DNA of 64,000 nucleotides from Motiliproteus sp965230185. Lineage in GTDB: Bacteria > Pseudomonadota > Gammaproteobacteria > Pseudomonadales > Balneatricaceae. This document shows positions 18,329 to 26,866 of this stretch, one piece after another. Each line of letters opens with the position of its first letter. Position 1 is the stretch's first letter. A program made the position numbers and the translations under genes. The notes under the pieces were generated by a model. The model had not been told where the DNA came from. It worked only from the letters and a program-made list of their open reading frames with translations, and ran no database searches. The stretch covers positions 992,001 through 1,056,000 of the forward strand of contig OZ245995.1 in assembly GCA_965230185.1 (NCBI GenBank), written 5' to 3'.

Positions 18329-18613
18329 GTGTATGCGATTGTGATATGCCGTCCCGGTTGCGGGGCCTGCTGCGTGGCCCCATCCATCAGCTCTGCGATT
18401 CCGGGTATGCCGGAAGGCAAGCCGGCCGGCGTTCGTTGTGTGCAGCTGGATCCGGATAATCGCTGCCGGATTTTCGGCCGGCCTGAGCGGCCGCTGGTTT
18501 GTGAACGATTTGCTGCCGATCCGGAACTGTGTGGTGACAGCTCGGTGCAGGCTACCCGGACGCTGCAGTGGCTCGAGCAGCAGACCTGTCAACTACCGAT
18601 AAAGTCGGCCTGA
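18329..18613 (+). CDS. YkgJ-like cysteine-cluster protein
   Basis: A small protein of up to 94 residues with a conserved cysteine pattern: CRPGCGACC near the start, then RCVQLDPDNRCRIFG, LVCERF and ELCG. This matches the YkgJ/UPF0153 family, proposed to bind zinc or iron; function is not established. A GTG at 18329 starts the longest frame. A second GTG at 18341 would begin right before ICRPGCG, closer to the E. coli YkgJ N-terminus, so the first four residues are doubtful. It follows ubiX by nine bases and is probably in the same transcript. Confidence 0.8.
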   Translation: MYAIVICRPGCGACCVAPSISSAIPGMPEGKPAGVRCVQLDPDNRCRIFGRPERPLVCERFAADPELCGDSSVQATRTLQWLEQQTCQLPIKSA

Positions 18614-18692
18614 TATTGTAGCGCCGGCGGCTGAATCCTGTTTCTGTTCGGGCTAGAATAGGCCCCTTTTAAATCTCGAGTGTTTCCCTGTC

Positions 18693-19394
18693 ATGACCAG
18701 TATTCTCGCTTTTGATACCTCTTCGGAAGCCTGTTCCGTCGCGCTGTTTCTGAATGGGGAGGTGCGTGAGCGCTTTGAACTCCTGCCTCGTCAGCATACT
18801 CGTAAGCTGCTGCCGATGATCGAAGAGTTGCTGGCCGAGGCCGGTGTCGGGCTCAGTCAGCTGGATGGCATCGGTTTTGGGGCCGGCCCGGGATCTTTTA
18901 CCGGTCTGAGAATCACAGCCGGCGTTGCTCAGGGGCTGGCGCTGGGGGCAGAGTTGCCGCTGCTGCCGGTATCGACTCTGGCAGCGCTTTCTGAACAAGC
19001 ACGACAGCAGTTCGGTGCCCAACGGGTGCTGGCAGCGCTGGATGCCCGAATGGGTGAGCTGTACTGGGGCGCCTACGAGGTGGCCGATAACGGCGTTCAG
19101 ATGGCCGAACCCGAGCGAGTCTGCGCTCCGGAAAAAGTGACTGCACCGGCGGACTGGCTGGTACCGGCTGGATGTGTTGCGATCGGTCCCGGCTGGAACT
19201 ACCGTCAGCAGCTGCCGGAGTCGATTCAGCAGGCCGTTGTTCGGATTGAGGCGGACTGTCTGCCCGGAGCCGGAGCGATGGCCCGGCTGGCCGCCCGGGA
19301 TTTTTCCGCCGGCAAAGGGCTGGCGGCCGACGCGGCGATGCCCGTCTATCTGCGTGATGAGGTGGCCTGGCAGAAATCGAACCACCGGGACTGA
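18693..19394 (+). CDS. tsaB: tRNA threonylcarbamoyladenosine biosynthesis protein TsaB
   Basis: Partner of TsaD and TsaE in making t6A at position 37 of ANN-decoding tRNAs. It has 233 residues. The ASKHA-fold N-terminal half is clear: LAFDTSSEACSVALFLNG, QHTRKLLPMIEELL and GFGAGPGSFTGLRITAGVAQ, followed by ALDARMGELYWGAY. A TAGAAT -10-like element at 18653-18658 suggests a promoter in the 79-base gap after the ykgJ-like gene. uppP follows after 65 bases. Confidence 0.96.
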   Translation: MTSILAFDTSSEACSVALFLNGEVRERFELLPRQHTRKLLPMIEELLAEAGVGLSQLDGIGFGAGPGSFTGLRITAGVAQGLALGAELPLLPVSTLAALSEQARQQFGAQRVLAALDARMGELYWGAYEVADNGVQMAEPERVCAPEKVTAPADWLVPAGCVAIGPGWNYRQQLPESIQQAVVRIEADCLPGAGAMARLAARDFSAGKGLAADAAMPVYLRDEVAWQKSNHRD

Positions 19395-19459
19395 GAACAG
19401 AGGGCGATCCGATCACGGCCTGAAATCACTGATCATCTGAAACAACTGGAATCTGAGAC

Positions 19460-20263
19460 ATGGAACTGGGTTACATCATACTGCTGGCGGTCATTCAGGG
19501 GATCACTGAATTTCTGCCTATTTCCAGTTCCGCCCATCTGATTCTGCCCGCACAGCTGCTGGGACTCAGTGACCAGGGGCTGGCCTTTGACGTGGCCGTG
19601 CATGTCGGTACCCTGGCGGCGGTACTGTATTATTTCAGAAGGGATTTTTCGCTGCTGATTTACGGCTGGCTTCGCAGTGTTTCCGGTGGTCGTGGCAGCC
19701 AGCATGCGCGGCTGGGCTGGGCGTTGATAGTCGGTACCATTCCCGCAGTGGCGGCCGGCCTGCTGCTGAACGACTTTATCGAGCAGAACCTGCGTTCGAC
19801 GCTGGTGATAGCGATGGCGACGATTGTCTTCGGACTGCTGCTCTGGTTCGCCGACAACGGCAGAACGGAGCGGCGCAGAAATCGGGATATGACGCTCAAG
19901 GATGTGGTTACCATCGGTTGTTTTCAGGCGCTGGCGCTGATTCCCGGTACCTCACGCTCCGGTATTACCATTACTGCCGGGCTGATGCTGGGGCTGACTC
20001 GTCAGGCCGCTGCCCGGTTCTCCTTTTACCTGTCGGTGCCGCTGATTCTTGCGGCTGGGGCCTATAAGGGGCTGGAACTCTATCAGCAGGGTGATCAGGC
20101 ACCCTGGATGGCGGTGATGATCGGGGCGGCGGTAGCGGCGGTCAGTGCCTATACCTGTATTCACTGGTTCCTGAGAATCCTGGATAGGGTTGGTATGCTG
20201 CCCTTTGTACTCTATCGGCTGCTGCTGGGAGTGCTGCTGCTGGGGCTCTACTGGGCACTGTAG
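19460..20263 (+). CDS. uppP: Undecaprenyl-diphosphatase
   Basis: Integral membrane phosphatase recycling undecaprenyl diphosphate, the lipid carrier for peptidoglycan. It has 267 residues, as expected for BacA/UppP. The two active-site signatures are GITEFLPISSSAHLI near residues 14-28 and LIPGTSRSGITITAGL near 160-175. Hydrophobic stretches suggest about seven to eight membrane segments. With mpl and tsaB nearby the neighbourhood has a cell-envelope and translation housekeeping character. Confidence 0.97.
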   Translation: MELGYIILLAVIQGITEFLPISSSAHLILPAQLLGLSDQGLAFDVAVHVGTLAAVLYYFRRDFSLLIYGWLRSVSGGRGSQHARLGWALIVGTIPAVAAGLLLNDFIEQNLRSTLVIAMATIVFGLLLWFADNGRTERRRNRDMTLKDVVTIGCFQALALIPGTSRSGITITAGLMLGLTRQAAARFSFYLSVPLILAAGAYKGLELYQQGDQAPWMAVMIGAAVAAVSAYTCIHWFLRILDRVGMLPFVLYRLLLGVLLLGLYWAL

Positions 20264-20373
20264 CGAGAGTATTGTTCTGGTATCAGCTACCTCACAATTT
20301 GGTTTTAGCGGGGTTGTTGGTTAAAATCAGCTGATACCTGAATCTCCAGTGATCTCTGATCAGGACTGTCTGA

Positions 20374-20691
20374 ATGCGGATCGGCCCTTCCTTTAATTTT
20401 CCCACGGCGCCTCCCCGAACCGGAGTCGGGATTCCTGCCGGTTTCGAAAAGTCTGATCAGCAGCAATCCCAGTCTGAAAAAACAGCTCAGATTACTCCCG
20501 AGGCTCCGCTCAGTGAGCTGATACAGGCGGCCGAACAGACCGCGCAGGCACGGGAAGAGACTCGCTTCTACACCATGGATCGTGACCTGCCGCTGCGTGG
20601 GCAGGAGGCGCTCAGTGCCTATATCTCTACGGCTCAGCTGAATATCCAGTCTGAGGATGTCCAGCTGGTGGGCGTCGATATCTACGTCTGA
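20374..20691 (+). CDS. Small protein of unknown function upstream of rsmJ
   Basis: A 105-residue protein that I do not recognise. The N-terminal 50 residues are Pro/Gln/Ser-rich and probably disordered (PTAPPRTGVGIPAGF). The C-terminal half looks ordered: ETRFYTMDRDLPLRGQEALS and AQLNIQSEDVQLVGVDIYV. There is no signal peptide or membrane segment. Codon use matches neighbours. It ends 18 bases before rsmJ, so it is likely co-transcribed. The tail resembles small proteins that follow housekeeping genes in Pseudomonas relatives, but this is only an impression. Confidence 0.7.
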   Translation: MRIGPSFNFPTAPPRTGVGIPAGFEKSDQQQSQSEKTAQITPEAPLSELIQAAEQTAQAREETRFYTMDRDLPLRGQEALSAYISTAQLNIQSEDVQLVGVDIYV

Positions 20692-20709
20692 AAACACTGA
20701 AAATTCATC

Positions 20710-21516
20710 ATGTCTGAATCCCTGGCCAGCTCGCTGGTAGTTATTCCTGCTTCTGACAACTGCCTGCAACGGGCTCGTGAGTGTGCCGGGTTGCTCGGCG
20801 TATCGCTGTTGGAGGTGGCTACTCGACCGGCTGCTGTTACTGAGGTGCCTGCTGCACTGATCTGTAGTGAGACTGGCTTGTTGCTGCAGGAAACCGGTGC
20901 CGGGGCTCCGGGACCGGTAACGGTAGATTTTGTCGGCGGGGCGGTTGCTCATCGCCGTCGTTTTGGTGGCGGTAGCGGCCAGCAGATCGCTAAGGCCATT
21001 GGCCTCAGGTCGGGTATCAGGCCCCGCGTGGCCGACGTCACTGCCGGGCTGGGGCGGGATGGGTTCGTACTGGCCAGTCTGGGCTGTCAGGTCACTTTTG
21101 TTGAGCGCTCTCCGGTCATCGGGCTGCTGCTTGAGGATGGCCTGAGCCGTGGCCGCGAGGATCCTGAGGTCGGTGCAATTCTGTCCGGCACCGAACTGTT
21201 CAGAGAGGAGGCTGCGGACTGGCTGCAGCGTCAGCAGAGCGAGGGTGTTCAGCCACCTCAGGTGGTTTATCTGGATCCGATGTTTCCGCACAGCAGGAAG
21301 ACGGCTCAGGTTAAAAAAGAGATGCGACTGTTTCGCCAGCTGATTGGTGATGATACCGATACTGCTGAGCTGCTGGAGGTGGCCTTACAGACCGCCGAGA
21401 ACCGGGTGGTGGTCAAACGTCCCCGAAAAGCCCCCGCCATTGAAGGGCCGGCACCGAGCTTTAAGATCGAGGGTAAGTCGGGCCGGTTTGATATCTACGC
21501 GCTGAAGCGACTCTGA
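20710..21516 (+). CDS. rsmJ: 16S rRNA (guanine1516-N2)-methyltransferase
   Basis: SAM-dependent methyltransferase acting on G1516 of 16S rRNA. It has 268 residues. Motif I region VADVTAGLGRDGFVLASLG lies near residue 105, then VTFVERSPVIGLLLEDGL, the catalytic-type motif VYLDPMFPHSRKTAQVKKEM near 195, and VVVKRPRKAP near 236. These are the RsmJ (YhiQ) landmarks. It is convergent with slyX with only 36 bases between stops. Confidence 0.95.
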   Translation: MSESLASSLVVIPASDNCLQRARECAGLLGVSLLEVATRPAAVTEVPAALICSETGLLLQETGAGAPGPVTVDFVGGAVAHRRRFGGGSGQQIAKAIGLRSGIRPRVADVTAGLGRDGFVLASLGCQVTFVERSPVIGLLLEDGLSRGREDPEVGAILSGTELFREEAADWLQRQQSEGVQPPQVVYLDPMFPHSRKTAQVKKEMRLFRQLIGDDTDTAELLEVALQTAENRVVVKRPRKAPAIEGPAPSFKIEGKSGRFDIYALKRL

Positions 21517-21552
21517 GGTGAGGGCCCGGGAGGGCTCAGGGCCGACTGCCTC

Positions 21553-21765
21553 TCAGTAATGGGGCGGTGGTGGCTCATCGCCCGCGCTGCCGGCCAGCTC
21601 CTGAGGCAGGCTTTTGATCTGCTTATTGATTATTTTCACCATCCGGGTCAGGTCCTCGAGCTGCTTTTGCTGCTTTGCAATAGTTTCGCTGAGCTGTTCG
21701 ATAGTGTCGTCCTGAAACGCCAGCCGGGTTTCCAGATCAATAATTTGTTGTTCAGTTTGTGTCAC
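21553..21765 (-). CDS. slyX: SlyX family protein
   Basis: A 70-residue coiled-coil protein. Heptad-rich QIIDLETRLAFQDDTIEQLS is the SlyX signature, and the C-terminus ends in the characteristic PPPPHY. The function is unknown even in E. coli. It is a single gene, convergent with rsmJ. Confidence 0.92.
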   Translation of the reverse strand: MTQTEQQIIDLETRLAFQDDTIEQLSETIAKQQKQLEDLTRMVKIINKQIKSLPQELAGSAGDEPPPPHY

Positions 21766-22026
21766 TGCAGCAGACTCCGAAGCACAGATAGGATTACTCA
21801 GCTCAATATTAACCTATTGAATCTTTTACTGGTAATCGGTATATAGAGAGTACACCTGTAGTAAGTGGGCTCCCGGTGTCGCGTCTGAACAATGTACATT
21901 TGATGCGGGGATGTTTCTGCGACGTTGCAGGCTATTAATTCCTTGAATTAATTAGTGTGTTCCTCCCTTCACCTGTTGATGGGGGTGTTTTGTGTTTCAT
22001 GTTATCAACACCAAGAGAAGTTCATA

Positions 22027-22461
22027 ATGAAAACAAAGACAGTATTGCTAAGTGTTATTTACAGTGCAATTGCATCAGTGGCCGGTGCTTTTATTCTGCA
22101 GACCGCAGCAGATTTACCGGCTGATAACAGGGTTGCGGCGATCGCTATCCTGTTTGTACTGACGCTGATCAGCTGCCTGCTGACAGCCGGAGGCAGTTCT
22201 GCTGCGGACACCGGTGAGTCCATGTACAGTTCCGATGAGGCCGATGAGAATGACGATCGTGAGGGTGGAACCGTCAAGTGGTTCAATGTTACCAAAGGCT
22301 TCGGATTTATTACCCGGGATCAGGGGGATGATGTCTTCGTCCACTTCCGTTCCATTCGCGGCACCGGCCACCGCTCTCTGTCTGAAGGACAGCGGGTGAA
22401 ATTTGAAGTGGTGGAAAGTGATAAAGGATTACAGGCAGAGGATGTATCTATCGTCCGCTGA
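22027..22461 (+). CDS. Membrane-anchored cold-shock-domain protein
   Basis: A 144-residue protein starting at the ATG at 22027, supported by AAGAGAAG upstream and by the first hydrophobic helix starting immediately. Two membrane helices are predicted at about 5-25 (VLLSVIYSAIASVAGAFIL) and 36-55 (RVAAIAILFVLTLISCLL). A Ser/Glu/Asp-rich linker at 56-79 leads to a full cold-shock domain at 80-144 with both nucleic-acid-binding motifs: KGFGFI (RNP1) and VFVHF (RNP2). The topology would place the RNA-binding domain in the cytoplasm. Ordinary Csp proteins are soluble and about 70 residues. An AT-rich leader of about 260 bases precedes it, a feature shared with cold-inducible genes. Confidence 0.9.
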   Translation: MKTKTVLLSVIYSAIASVAGAFILQTAADLPADNRVAAIAILFVLTLISCLLTAGGSSAADTGESMYSSDEADENDDREGGTVKWFNVTKGFGFITRDQGDDVFVHFRSIRGTGHRSLSEGQRVKFEVVESDKGLQAEDVSIVR

Positions 22462-22531
22462 TCACTGATCCTTCCGGCGCGGCAACTTCTCTGTCGCGCC
22501 GTTTAAAGCCTGCTGTTCTTCCCCCCCTTTT

Positions 22532-23185
22532 TCAGATTTCCAGTCCCAGTCCTCGGCACCGCCCCGCCAGGGTCTGCTGATCACAGTAGCCATGGCTGAT
22601 CATGGAGTACTGGTCCGCCCGGTACAGTAGCAGGCTGGGAAAGCCCTGAATTCCGAGTCGATCCTTAAAGTGCAGCTGTTGCTCGAAAAGCTGAGCGGTT
22701 GTCGAATCAGTCAGCAGGGTTTCGAAGCCCTGGCCGTCTATCCCAAGTTCTGTCGCCAGTTCGATAAGGACTTTGTCGTCCGACGGATTGCGAGCTTCGA
22801 GATAATAGGCGCGCTGAATGGCGGCGATCATCTGGTCGCTCCGATCCGATTGCAGGCATCCCGCGGCGACCACCGCCCGGCAGGCGGGCCAGGTCGAACG
22901 TCTTGGGGTATTCTCGGTCCAGAACCGATAGTTAAAACGGGTACCGGTACGGGACTCTATCTGATGCCAGATCTGCTCAATCTGACGCCTTTGCAGTTCC
23001 GGCATTGGCTCATCGGTGTCAGGTGCCAGCCCTCCGAGCAGGGTATAGACCGGCAGACTTTTCTCCAGGCCTGCCTTCAGGGCGCTGATCACCGGTGCAA
23101 AGGCGTGGCACCAGCTGCACATGGGATCCATAACGTAAAGCAGAAAGTTATCTTCAGGTGGTCGGTCAAATTGGGTAAACAGCAT
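22532..23185 (-). CDS. DsbA-family thioredoxin-fold protein
   Basis: A 217-residue protein with a thioredoxin-fold redox motif CSWC at residues 23-26 (YVMDPMCSWCHAF) and the cis-proline loop GIQGFPSLLLY near 186. The helical insertion typical of the DsbA/2-hydroxychromene isomerase superfamily lies between. No signal peptide is visible, so it should be cytoplasmic, like FrnE-type or DsbA-like protein-disulfide isomerases. It is divergent from the tRNA-fMet gene with about 70 bases between. Confidence 0.88.
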   Translation of the reverse strand: MLFTQFDRPPEDNFLLYVMDPMCSWCHAFAPVISALKAGLEKSLPVYTLLGGLAPDTDEPMPELQRRQIEQIWHQIESRTGTRFNYRFWTENTPRRSTWPACRAVVAAGCLQSDRSDQMIAAIQRAYYLEARNPSDDKVLIELATELGIDGQGFETLLTDSTTAQLFEQQLHFKDRLGIQGFPSLLLYRADQYSMISHGYCDQQTLAGRCRGLGLEI

Positions 23186-23212
23186 CTTGATCTGCTTTGT
23201 GAAATTTATCAG

Positions 23213-23241
23213 TTGACAAAGACTAACCGTATCAATAAGAT
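23213..23241 (+). promoter_or_regulatory. Sigma-70 promoter of tRNA-fMet
   Basis: A consensus -35 TTGACA at 23213-23218 and -10 TAAGAT at 23236-23241 are spaced by exactly 17 bases. The segment right after the -10 is GC-rich (GCGCTCCTG), as in stringently controlled stable-RNA promoters. The mature tRNA begins 13 bases after the -10. Confidence 0.88.
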
Positions 23242-23254
23242 GCGCTCCTGTCGA

Positions 23255-23331
<77 letters not shown>

Positions 23332-23336
23332 AATTC

Positions 23337-23376
23337 AAAAATAAAGGGCCAGTCGAAAGACTGGCCCTTTATTTTT
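23337..23376 (+). terminator. Strong rho-independent terminator of tRNA-fMet
   Basis: An 18-bp stem capped by a GAAA tetraloop (23355-23358), GC-rich core GGGCCAGTC/GACTGGCCC, AT flanks and a T-run. Its 3' half is also the start of the first 185-bp tandem repeat. Confidence 0.93.
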
Positions 23377-23790
23377 GCTATTTTGACAGTGTGGGTCCGT
23401 GAAGAACCGACCCCGGTTCAGCGATTGCGCAGCAATCACCAACGAGCCGTAAAACGGCGAAGCCCGCAGGGGCGAAACGGCCTGCAGGCTGTTTCGATTT
23501 AATCCGGCCACTTCCGGTTTCTGATCACGGTATCCACTTGAAAGACTGGCCCTTTCTTTTTGCTATTTTGACAGTGTGGGTCTGTGAAGAACCGACCCCG
23601 GTTCAGCGATTGCGCAGCCATCACCAGTGAGCTGCAAAACGGCGAAGCCCGCAGGGGTGGAACAGTCTGCAGGCTGTTTCGATTTAATCCGGCCACTTCT
23701 GATTTTCTGATCACGGCATCTGCTCGAAACACTGCCATTTCCTTTTTGCCGTATCGGCAGTTTGGGCCTTTGAAGATCCGCTCCGGGCCC
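23355..23790 (+). repeat. Tandem 185-bp structured repeat, two full copies and a decayed third
   Basis: Copy 1 spans 23355-23539, copy 2 23540-23725 and a degenerate third start 23726 to about 23790. Copies 1 and 2 are roughly 90 percent alike by eye. Each begins GAAAGACTGGCCCTTT, the 3' half of the tRNA terminator. Each contains three small hairpins: GATTGC-GCA-GCAATC (23423-23437 in copy 1), GCCGT-AAA-ACGGC (23446-23458) and a 10-bp stem with TGCA loop at 23473-23496. In copy 2 the last stem has four changes in its 5' arm and none in the 3' arm, all keeping Watson-Crick or G-U pairs on the plus strand. No convincing protein frame is conserved between copies. Confidence 0.85.
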
Positions 23791-24042
23791 GTCGCTTAGC
23801 TATAAATCCTGAGTGTTAACTGCAACACCACTGGTTCTCTGTGCTTTCCGGCGCAGAAGTTATCGTCGCTTTCTACACCACTATTTCCAGCAGACAGCAA
23901 GGGTCCGACTCACCGCCTTTATCGCCTCCTACGGCCGGGCAGAATCAGCTAAATGCAGCCACACTTTATAGAACCGTCGCTATGCCCGGGGTTACTCAAA
24001 GGGTCAGCGGTAAAAAAACAGATAACTCAGAGGGGCAAAAAA

Positions 24043-24978
24043 ATGATCAGGCTCATGATTATTCTGGTGCTGGCACTCTCCAGTTCGACGGTATTCGCGG
24101 ATTCTTTCAGTGGCCGGTTTGTGGGAGACCTGGACGGTGACCGCTATACACTGTCCATGCAGAAAAATGCGGATGGCAGTTACGCAGGGGTAATCGAGGC
24201 CGGTGGGGAGCGAGTTCGGCTTGTGGGGCTATTACGGGGGCAACAACTGATCGGTACTATCTATGAGGAGGGAGACAGCTATGGGTTTACGGCCAGCGTT
24301 CAGAGTGGCGGTGGACTGCTGCTGACAGACGAGGATGGGGAGTCGGTTGCTTTCAGTCGTGAAGGGAGTACCGTCGATTCGGCCAGTAGGCAACCGTCTT
24401 CTCCCGCTACCGTACAATCATCTGCGGTCGGTTCTTCTGATTACAGCAGCGCCTCGGCGATAGAGGGTGTCAGTAAGGTCTATATCAACCGAATAGCTCT
24501 GAAGGCCGACAGGCTTTCCGCACTGCAAAGCCAGTATGGTGTCAGGATTCAGAGTGGTCGCTACTGGTATGATGCCCGTTCCGGGGCCTGGGGTCTGGAA
24601 AACGGCCCCACCGTTGGATTTATTCAGGCGGGACTTAATCTGCCGGGGCCGATGCCGGCCAGCATTTCCGGCGGTGGTACCCATATCTTTATCAACGGAA
24701 GGGAGATCCATCCCATCGACCAGCGGGGATTGCAGGCGCTGTTCGGTGTCACTTACCCGGGTCGTTACTGGCTTGATGCCCGAGGTAATCTCGGCCTGGA
24801 AAACGGTCCCGCGCTGGTCAATATTGCCGCTCAAATTCGTCAGAATCAGGCCCGGCAGTCAGGGTCTGTAACCCACGGATACAATTCGGGCTATGGCGCC
24901 CGGGGTACCCTGGGTGGCGGTATGTATTCCGGACGCACTGCTTCCGGTAAGTCAGTATTCTGGTATCCGGGTATGTAG
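24043..24978 (+). CDS. Secreted protein with internal duplication, function unknown
   Basis: A 311-residue exported protein starting at the ATG at 24043 behind AGAGGGGC. Residues 1-19 form a signal peptide (MIRLMIILVLALSSSTVFA). Residues 20-108 look like a beta-rich domain (FSGRFVGDLDGDRYTLSMQ). After a Ser-rich linker at about 110-140, two related segments of about 50 residues follow, 146-198 and 215-264, each reading [VI][YF]IN, then YGV or FGV, GRYWxDAR and GLENGP. The Gly/Ser-rich tail ends SGKSVFWYPGM. I do not recognise a named family. It stands alone between the repeat array and the tolC terminator. Confidence 0.85.
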   Translation: MIRLMIILVLALSSSTVFADSFSGRFVGDLDGDRYTLSMQKNADGSYAGVIEAGGERVRLVGLLRGQQLIGTIYEEGDSYGFTASVQSGGGLLLTDEDGESVAFSREGSTVDSASRQPSSPATVQSSAVGSSDYSSASAIEGVSKVYINRIALKADRLSALQSQYGVRIQSGRYWYDARSGAWGLENGPTVGFIQAGLNLPGPMPASISGGGTHIFINGREIHPIDQRGLQALFGVTYPGRYWLDARGNLGLENGPALVNIAAQIRQNQARQSGSVTHGYNSGYGARGTLGGGMYSGRTASGKSVFWYPGM

Positions 24979-25063
24979 CAATGATCGGAGTGGTGGGGCG
25001 AGAGGATGAGACAGCACAGCTGGAACAGGGGATTTCACGGCAGTGATGGCTGCTCGTTGCGGA

Positions 25064-25095
25064 AATAAAAAAGGGCACTGCTCTGAGTGCCCCTG
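25064..25095 (-). terminator. Rho-independent terminator of the TolC-like gene
   Basis: Arms GGGCACT and AGTGCCC (25073-25092) with a run of six A on the plus strand at 25067-25072, which is a T-run for the minus-strand transcript. Confidence 0.88.
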
Positions 25096-25112
25096 ATTGC
25101 CACAAGCTGGTC

Positions 25113-26429
25113 TTATTCCGATCTGGATTCCTGTACTGACTCCGGTGTCATCAGCCAGCTGTCTAGCTGGTAGAGGTCTTCCGGATTTAAAGTGCCCAGG
25201 GACTCTCTGAAGCTGATCTGGTTACGGACATGAGTATAGCGGGCGATCTCATAGTCCCTGATCGCTTCATAGACCCTGCGTTCTGCTTCCAGCACATCGA
25301 CGATATTACGGGTACCGACACTGTAACCGGCTTCGGTGGCTTCCAGTGCGGTCTCGGTTGAAGTAATGGTCTGTTTACGGGCGGCGACCGAATCGACATC
25401 GGTCTTAAGGTCCCTGAACAGGGAACGGGTCTGCTGGACAACCGAGCGTCGGGTGTCCTCCAGAGTTTCCAGTGACGCATCCCAGCGCTGGAAAGATTCC
25501 CGAATCTCTGAGCTGGTCCGGCCGCCCTGGTACAGTGGCAGGCTGAAGTTAAGCCCGATAAAGGCGCTGTCCACCTCACCACCGGTGGTGACAGAATCAC
25601 TGCGACCGTAGCTGGCGACCAGGTCGACGGTGGGGTAATGACGAGTTTCGGTGGCTCTGCGGTTTTCCAGTGACACATCGACGTCATAGCTGGCCAGTCG
25701 CAGCGACAGATTGTCTGCCAGCGCTTTGTCCACCCAGGGCTGATATTCCAGTGGTTTCAGCAGCTCGATACGGTAATCGATTTTCAGCAGGTCAACCTGA
25801 CTCCAGCTGGTGCCGGTCAACCGGTCCAGGGCTTCAAAGCTGTTGTCGAGATCGCCGCGGGCGACGATGCGGTTAGCCCGGGCAATATCGTAGCCGGCCT
25901 TGGCCTCTTCAACATCGGTGATAGCTATCAGTCCTACTTCAAACTGGGCCTCCACCTGATCGAGCCTGCGTTTAAAGGCGGCCTCTTCGGCCCGGGTGGT
26001 TTCAAACACAGTCTGTGCCTGGAGTATGTCCAGATAAGCGGAAACCGTTCGTCGGATCAGCGCCTGCTGAGCCTGACTGAACTGAACTTCGGCTTTCTCG
26101 CTGAGCAGTTTGCCGGCCTGAAAACTGAACCAGCGTTCGGCGCGGAATACCGGCTGAGTCAGCGACAGAGTATGGCTGTGGGTGTTGCCGTCGGTGGTCA
26201 GCTCAGGGTCATTGTCGCGGTAACCGGTGTCGGCGGTGAGGTTGACATCGGGTAGCAGGGCGGCGCGACGCTGCTGGCGAACCTCCGCATCGGCTCTGCT
26301 GGTTGCCCGGGCGGCCTTCAGCTGCGGATCACTCTGCAGGGCCAGACGATAGGCTTCCGCCAGGGCGCCGGCCTCTGCTGCTATCGGGCTAACGCCCAGC
26401 GCAAGGGCCAGAACTAGCTGCTTCTTCAA
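25113..26429 (-). CDS. TolC-family outer membrane channel protein
   Basis: Outer-membrane exit duct for type I secretion or efflux. It has 438 residues. Translation starts at a TTG at 26429 preceded by GGAGGA at optimal distance; the product then begins with a signal peptide (MKKQLVLALALGVSPIAAEA). Two OEP repeats are visible: ALAEAYRLALQSDPQLKAAR with AALLPDVNLTADTGYRDNDP, and YQPWVDKALADNLSLRLA with LNFSLPLYQGGRTSSEI. Heptad-rich helices and GTRNIVDVLEAERRVYEA complete the pattern. It resembles the TolC/PrtF/AprF branch. No inner-membrane partner is adjacent. Confidence 0.93.
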   Translation of the reverse strand: MKKQLVLALALGVSPIAAEAGALAEAYRLALQSDPQLKAARATSRADAEVRQQRRAALLPDVNLTADTGYRDNDPELTTDGNTHSHTLSLTQPVFRAERWFSFQAGKLLSEKAEVQFSQAQQALIRRTVSAYLDILQAQTVFETTRAEEAAFKRRLDQVEAQFEVGLIAITDVEEAKAGYDIARANRIVARGDLDNSFEALDRLTGTSWSQVDLLKIDYRIELLKPLEYQPWVDKALADNLSLRLASYDVDVSLENRRATETRHYPTVDLVASYGRSDSVTTGGEVDSAFIGLNFSLPLYQGGRTSSEIRESFQRWDASLETLEDTRRSVVQQTRSLFRDLKTDVDSVAARKQTITSTETALEATEAGYSVGTRNIVDVLEAERRVYEAIRDYEIARYTHVRNQISFRESLGTLNPEDLYQLDSWLMTPESVQESRSE

Positions 26430-26866
26430 AGTTTAATCCTCCATGGATCCGTCACCGAAAATTCGGTCAACGACGTCTGTTCTCAGGCAGGCGCAATCTG
26501 TCGGCGCCAAAATGTTTACAACGATAACATTGTTTAACTGCTTGTTGCCATTGTGGCCGCTATTCAATCTGCCGGCAGTGAATAACGGCGCAGCAGCGGA
26601 AAGACGCCGTGCTCAGTCGACGATTCCTGGTGCTGGCGGACCCTATATTAACAGTGGACGCTGTAAAAATTCAGGTTACAGCAGCTTCAGAAGCTGAAGC
26701 TATATCCCGGGGGGCTCGGGCAGCGGCAAATAGCCGTGCTGATTCAGGATAGCAGAAGAGATTCTTCACCGGCAGCGCTGCAGACCGGTTCCCCGGTCGC
26801 AGCCTCAGCCCGTTGCAAGGGTTAACTGCGTGGCATACGTTCTGGCGTTCGCCGGCTCTGGCGGGA
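26430..26866. other. Intergenic region between tolC-like gene and HMG-CoA lyase gene
   Basis: 437 bases between two minus-strand genes. A perfect small palindrome GCTTCAG-AAG-CTGAAGC lies near 26685-26700. No coding frame with good start and codon use, and no clear terminator for the liu operon, was recognised. It should hold the promoter of the TolC-like gene. Confidence 0.5.

Noticed and set aside
23499..23799. Short frames on both strands in the tandem repeat
   Set aside because: They are not maintained between the two copies in the way a coding repeat would be, and the conserved signal is RNA pairing.
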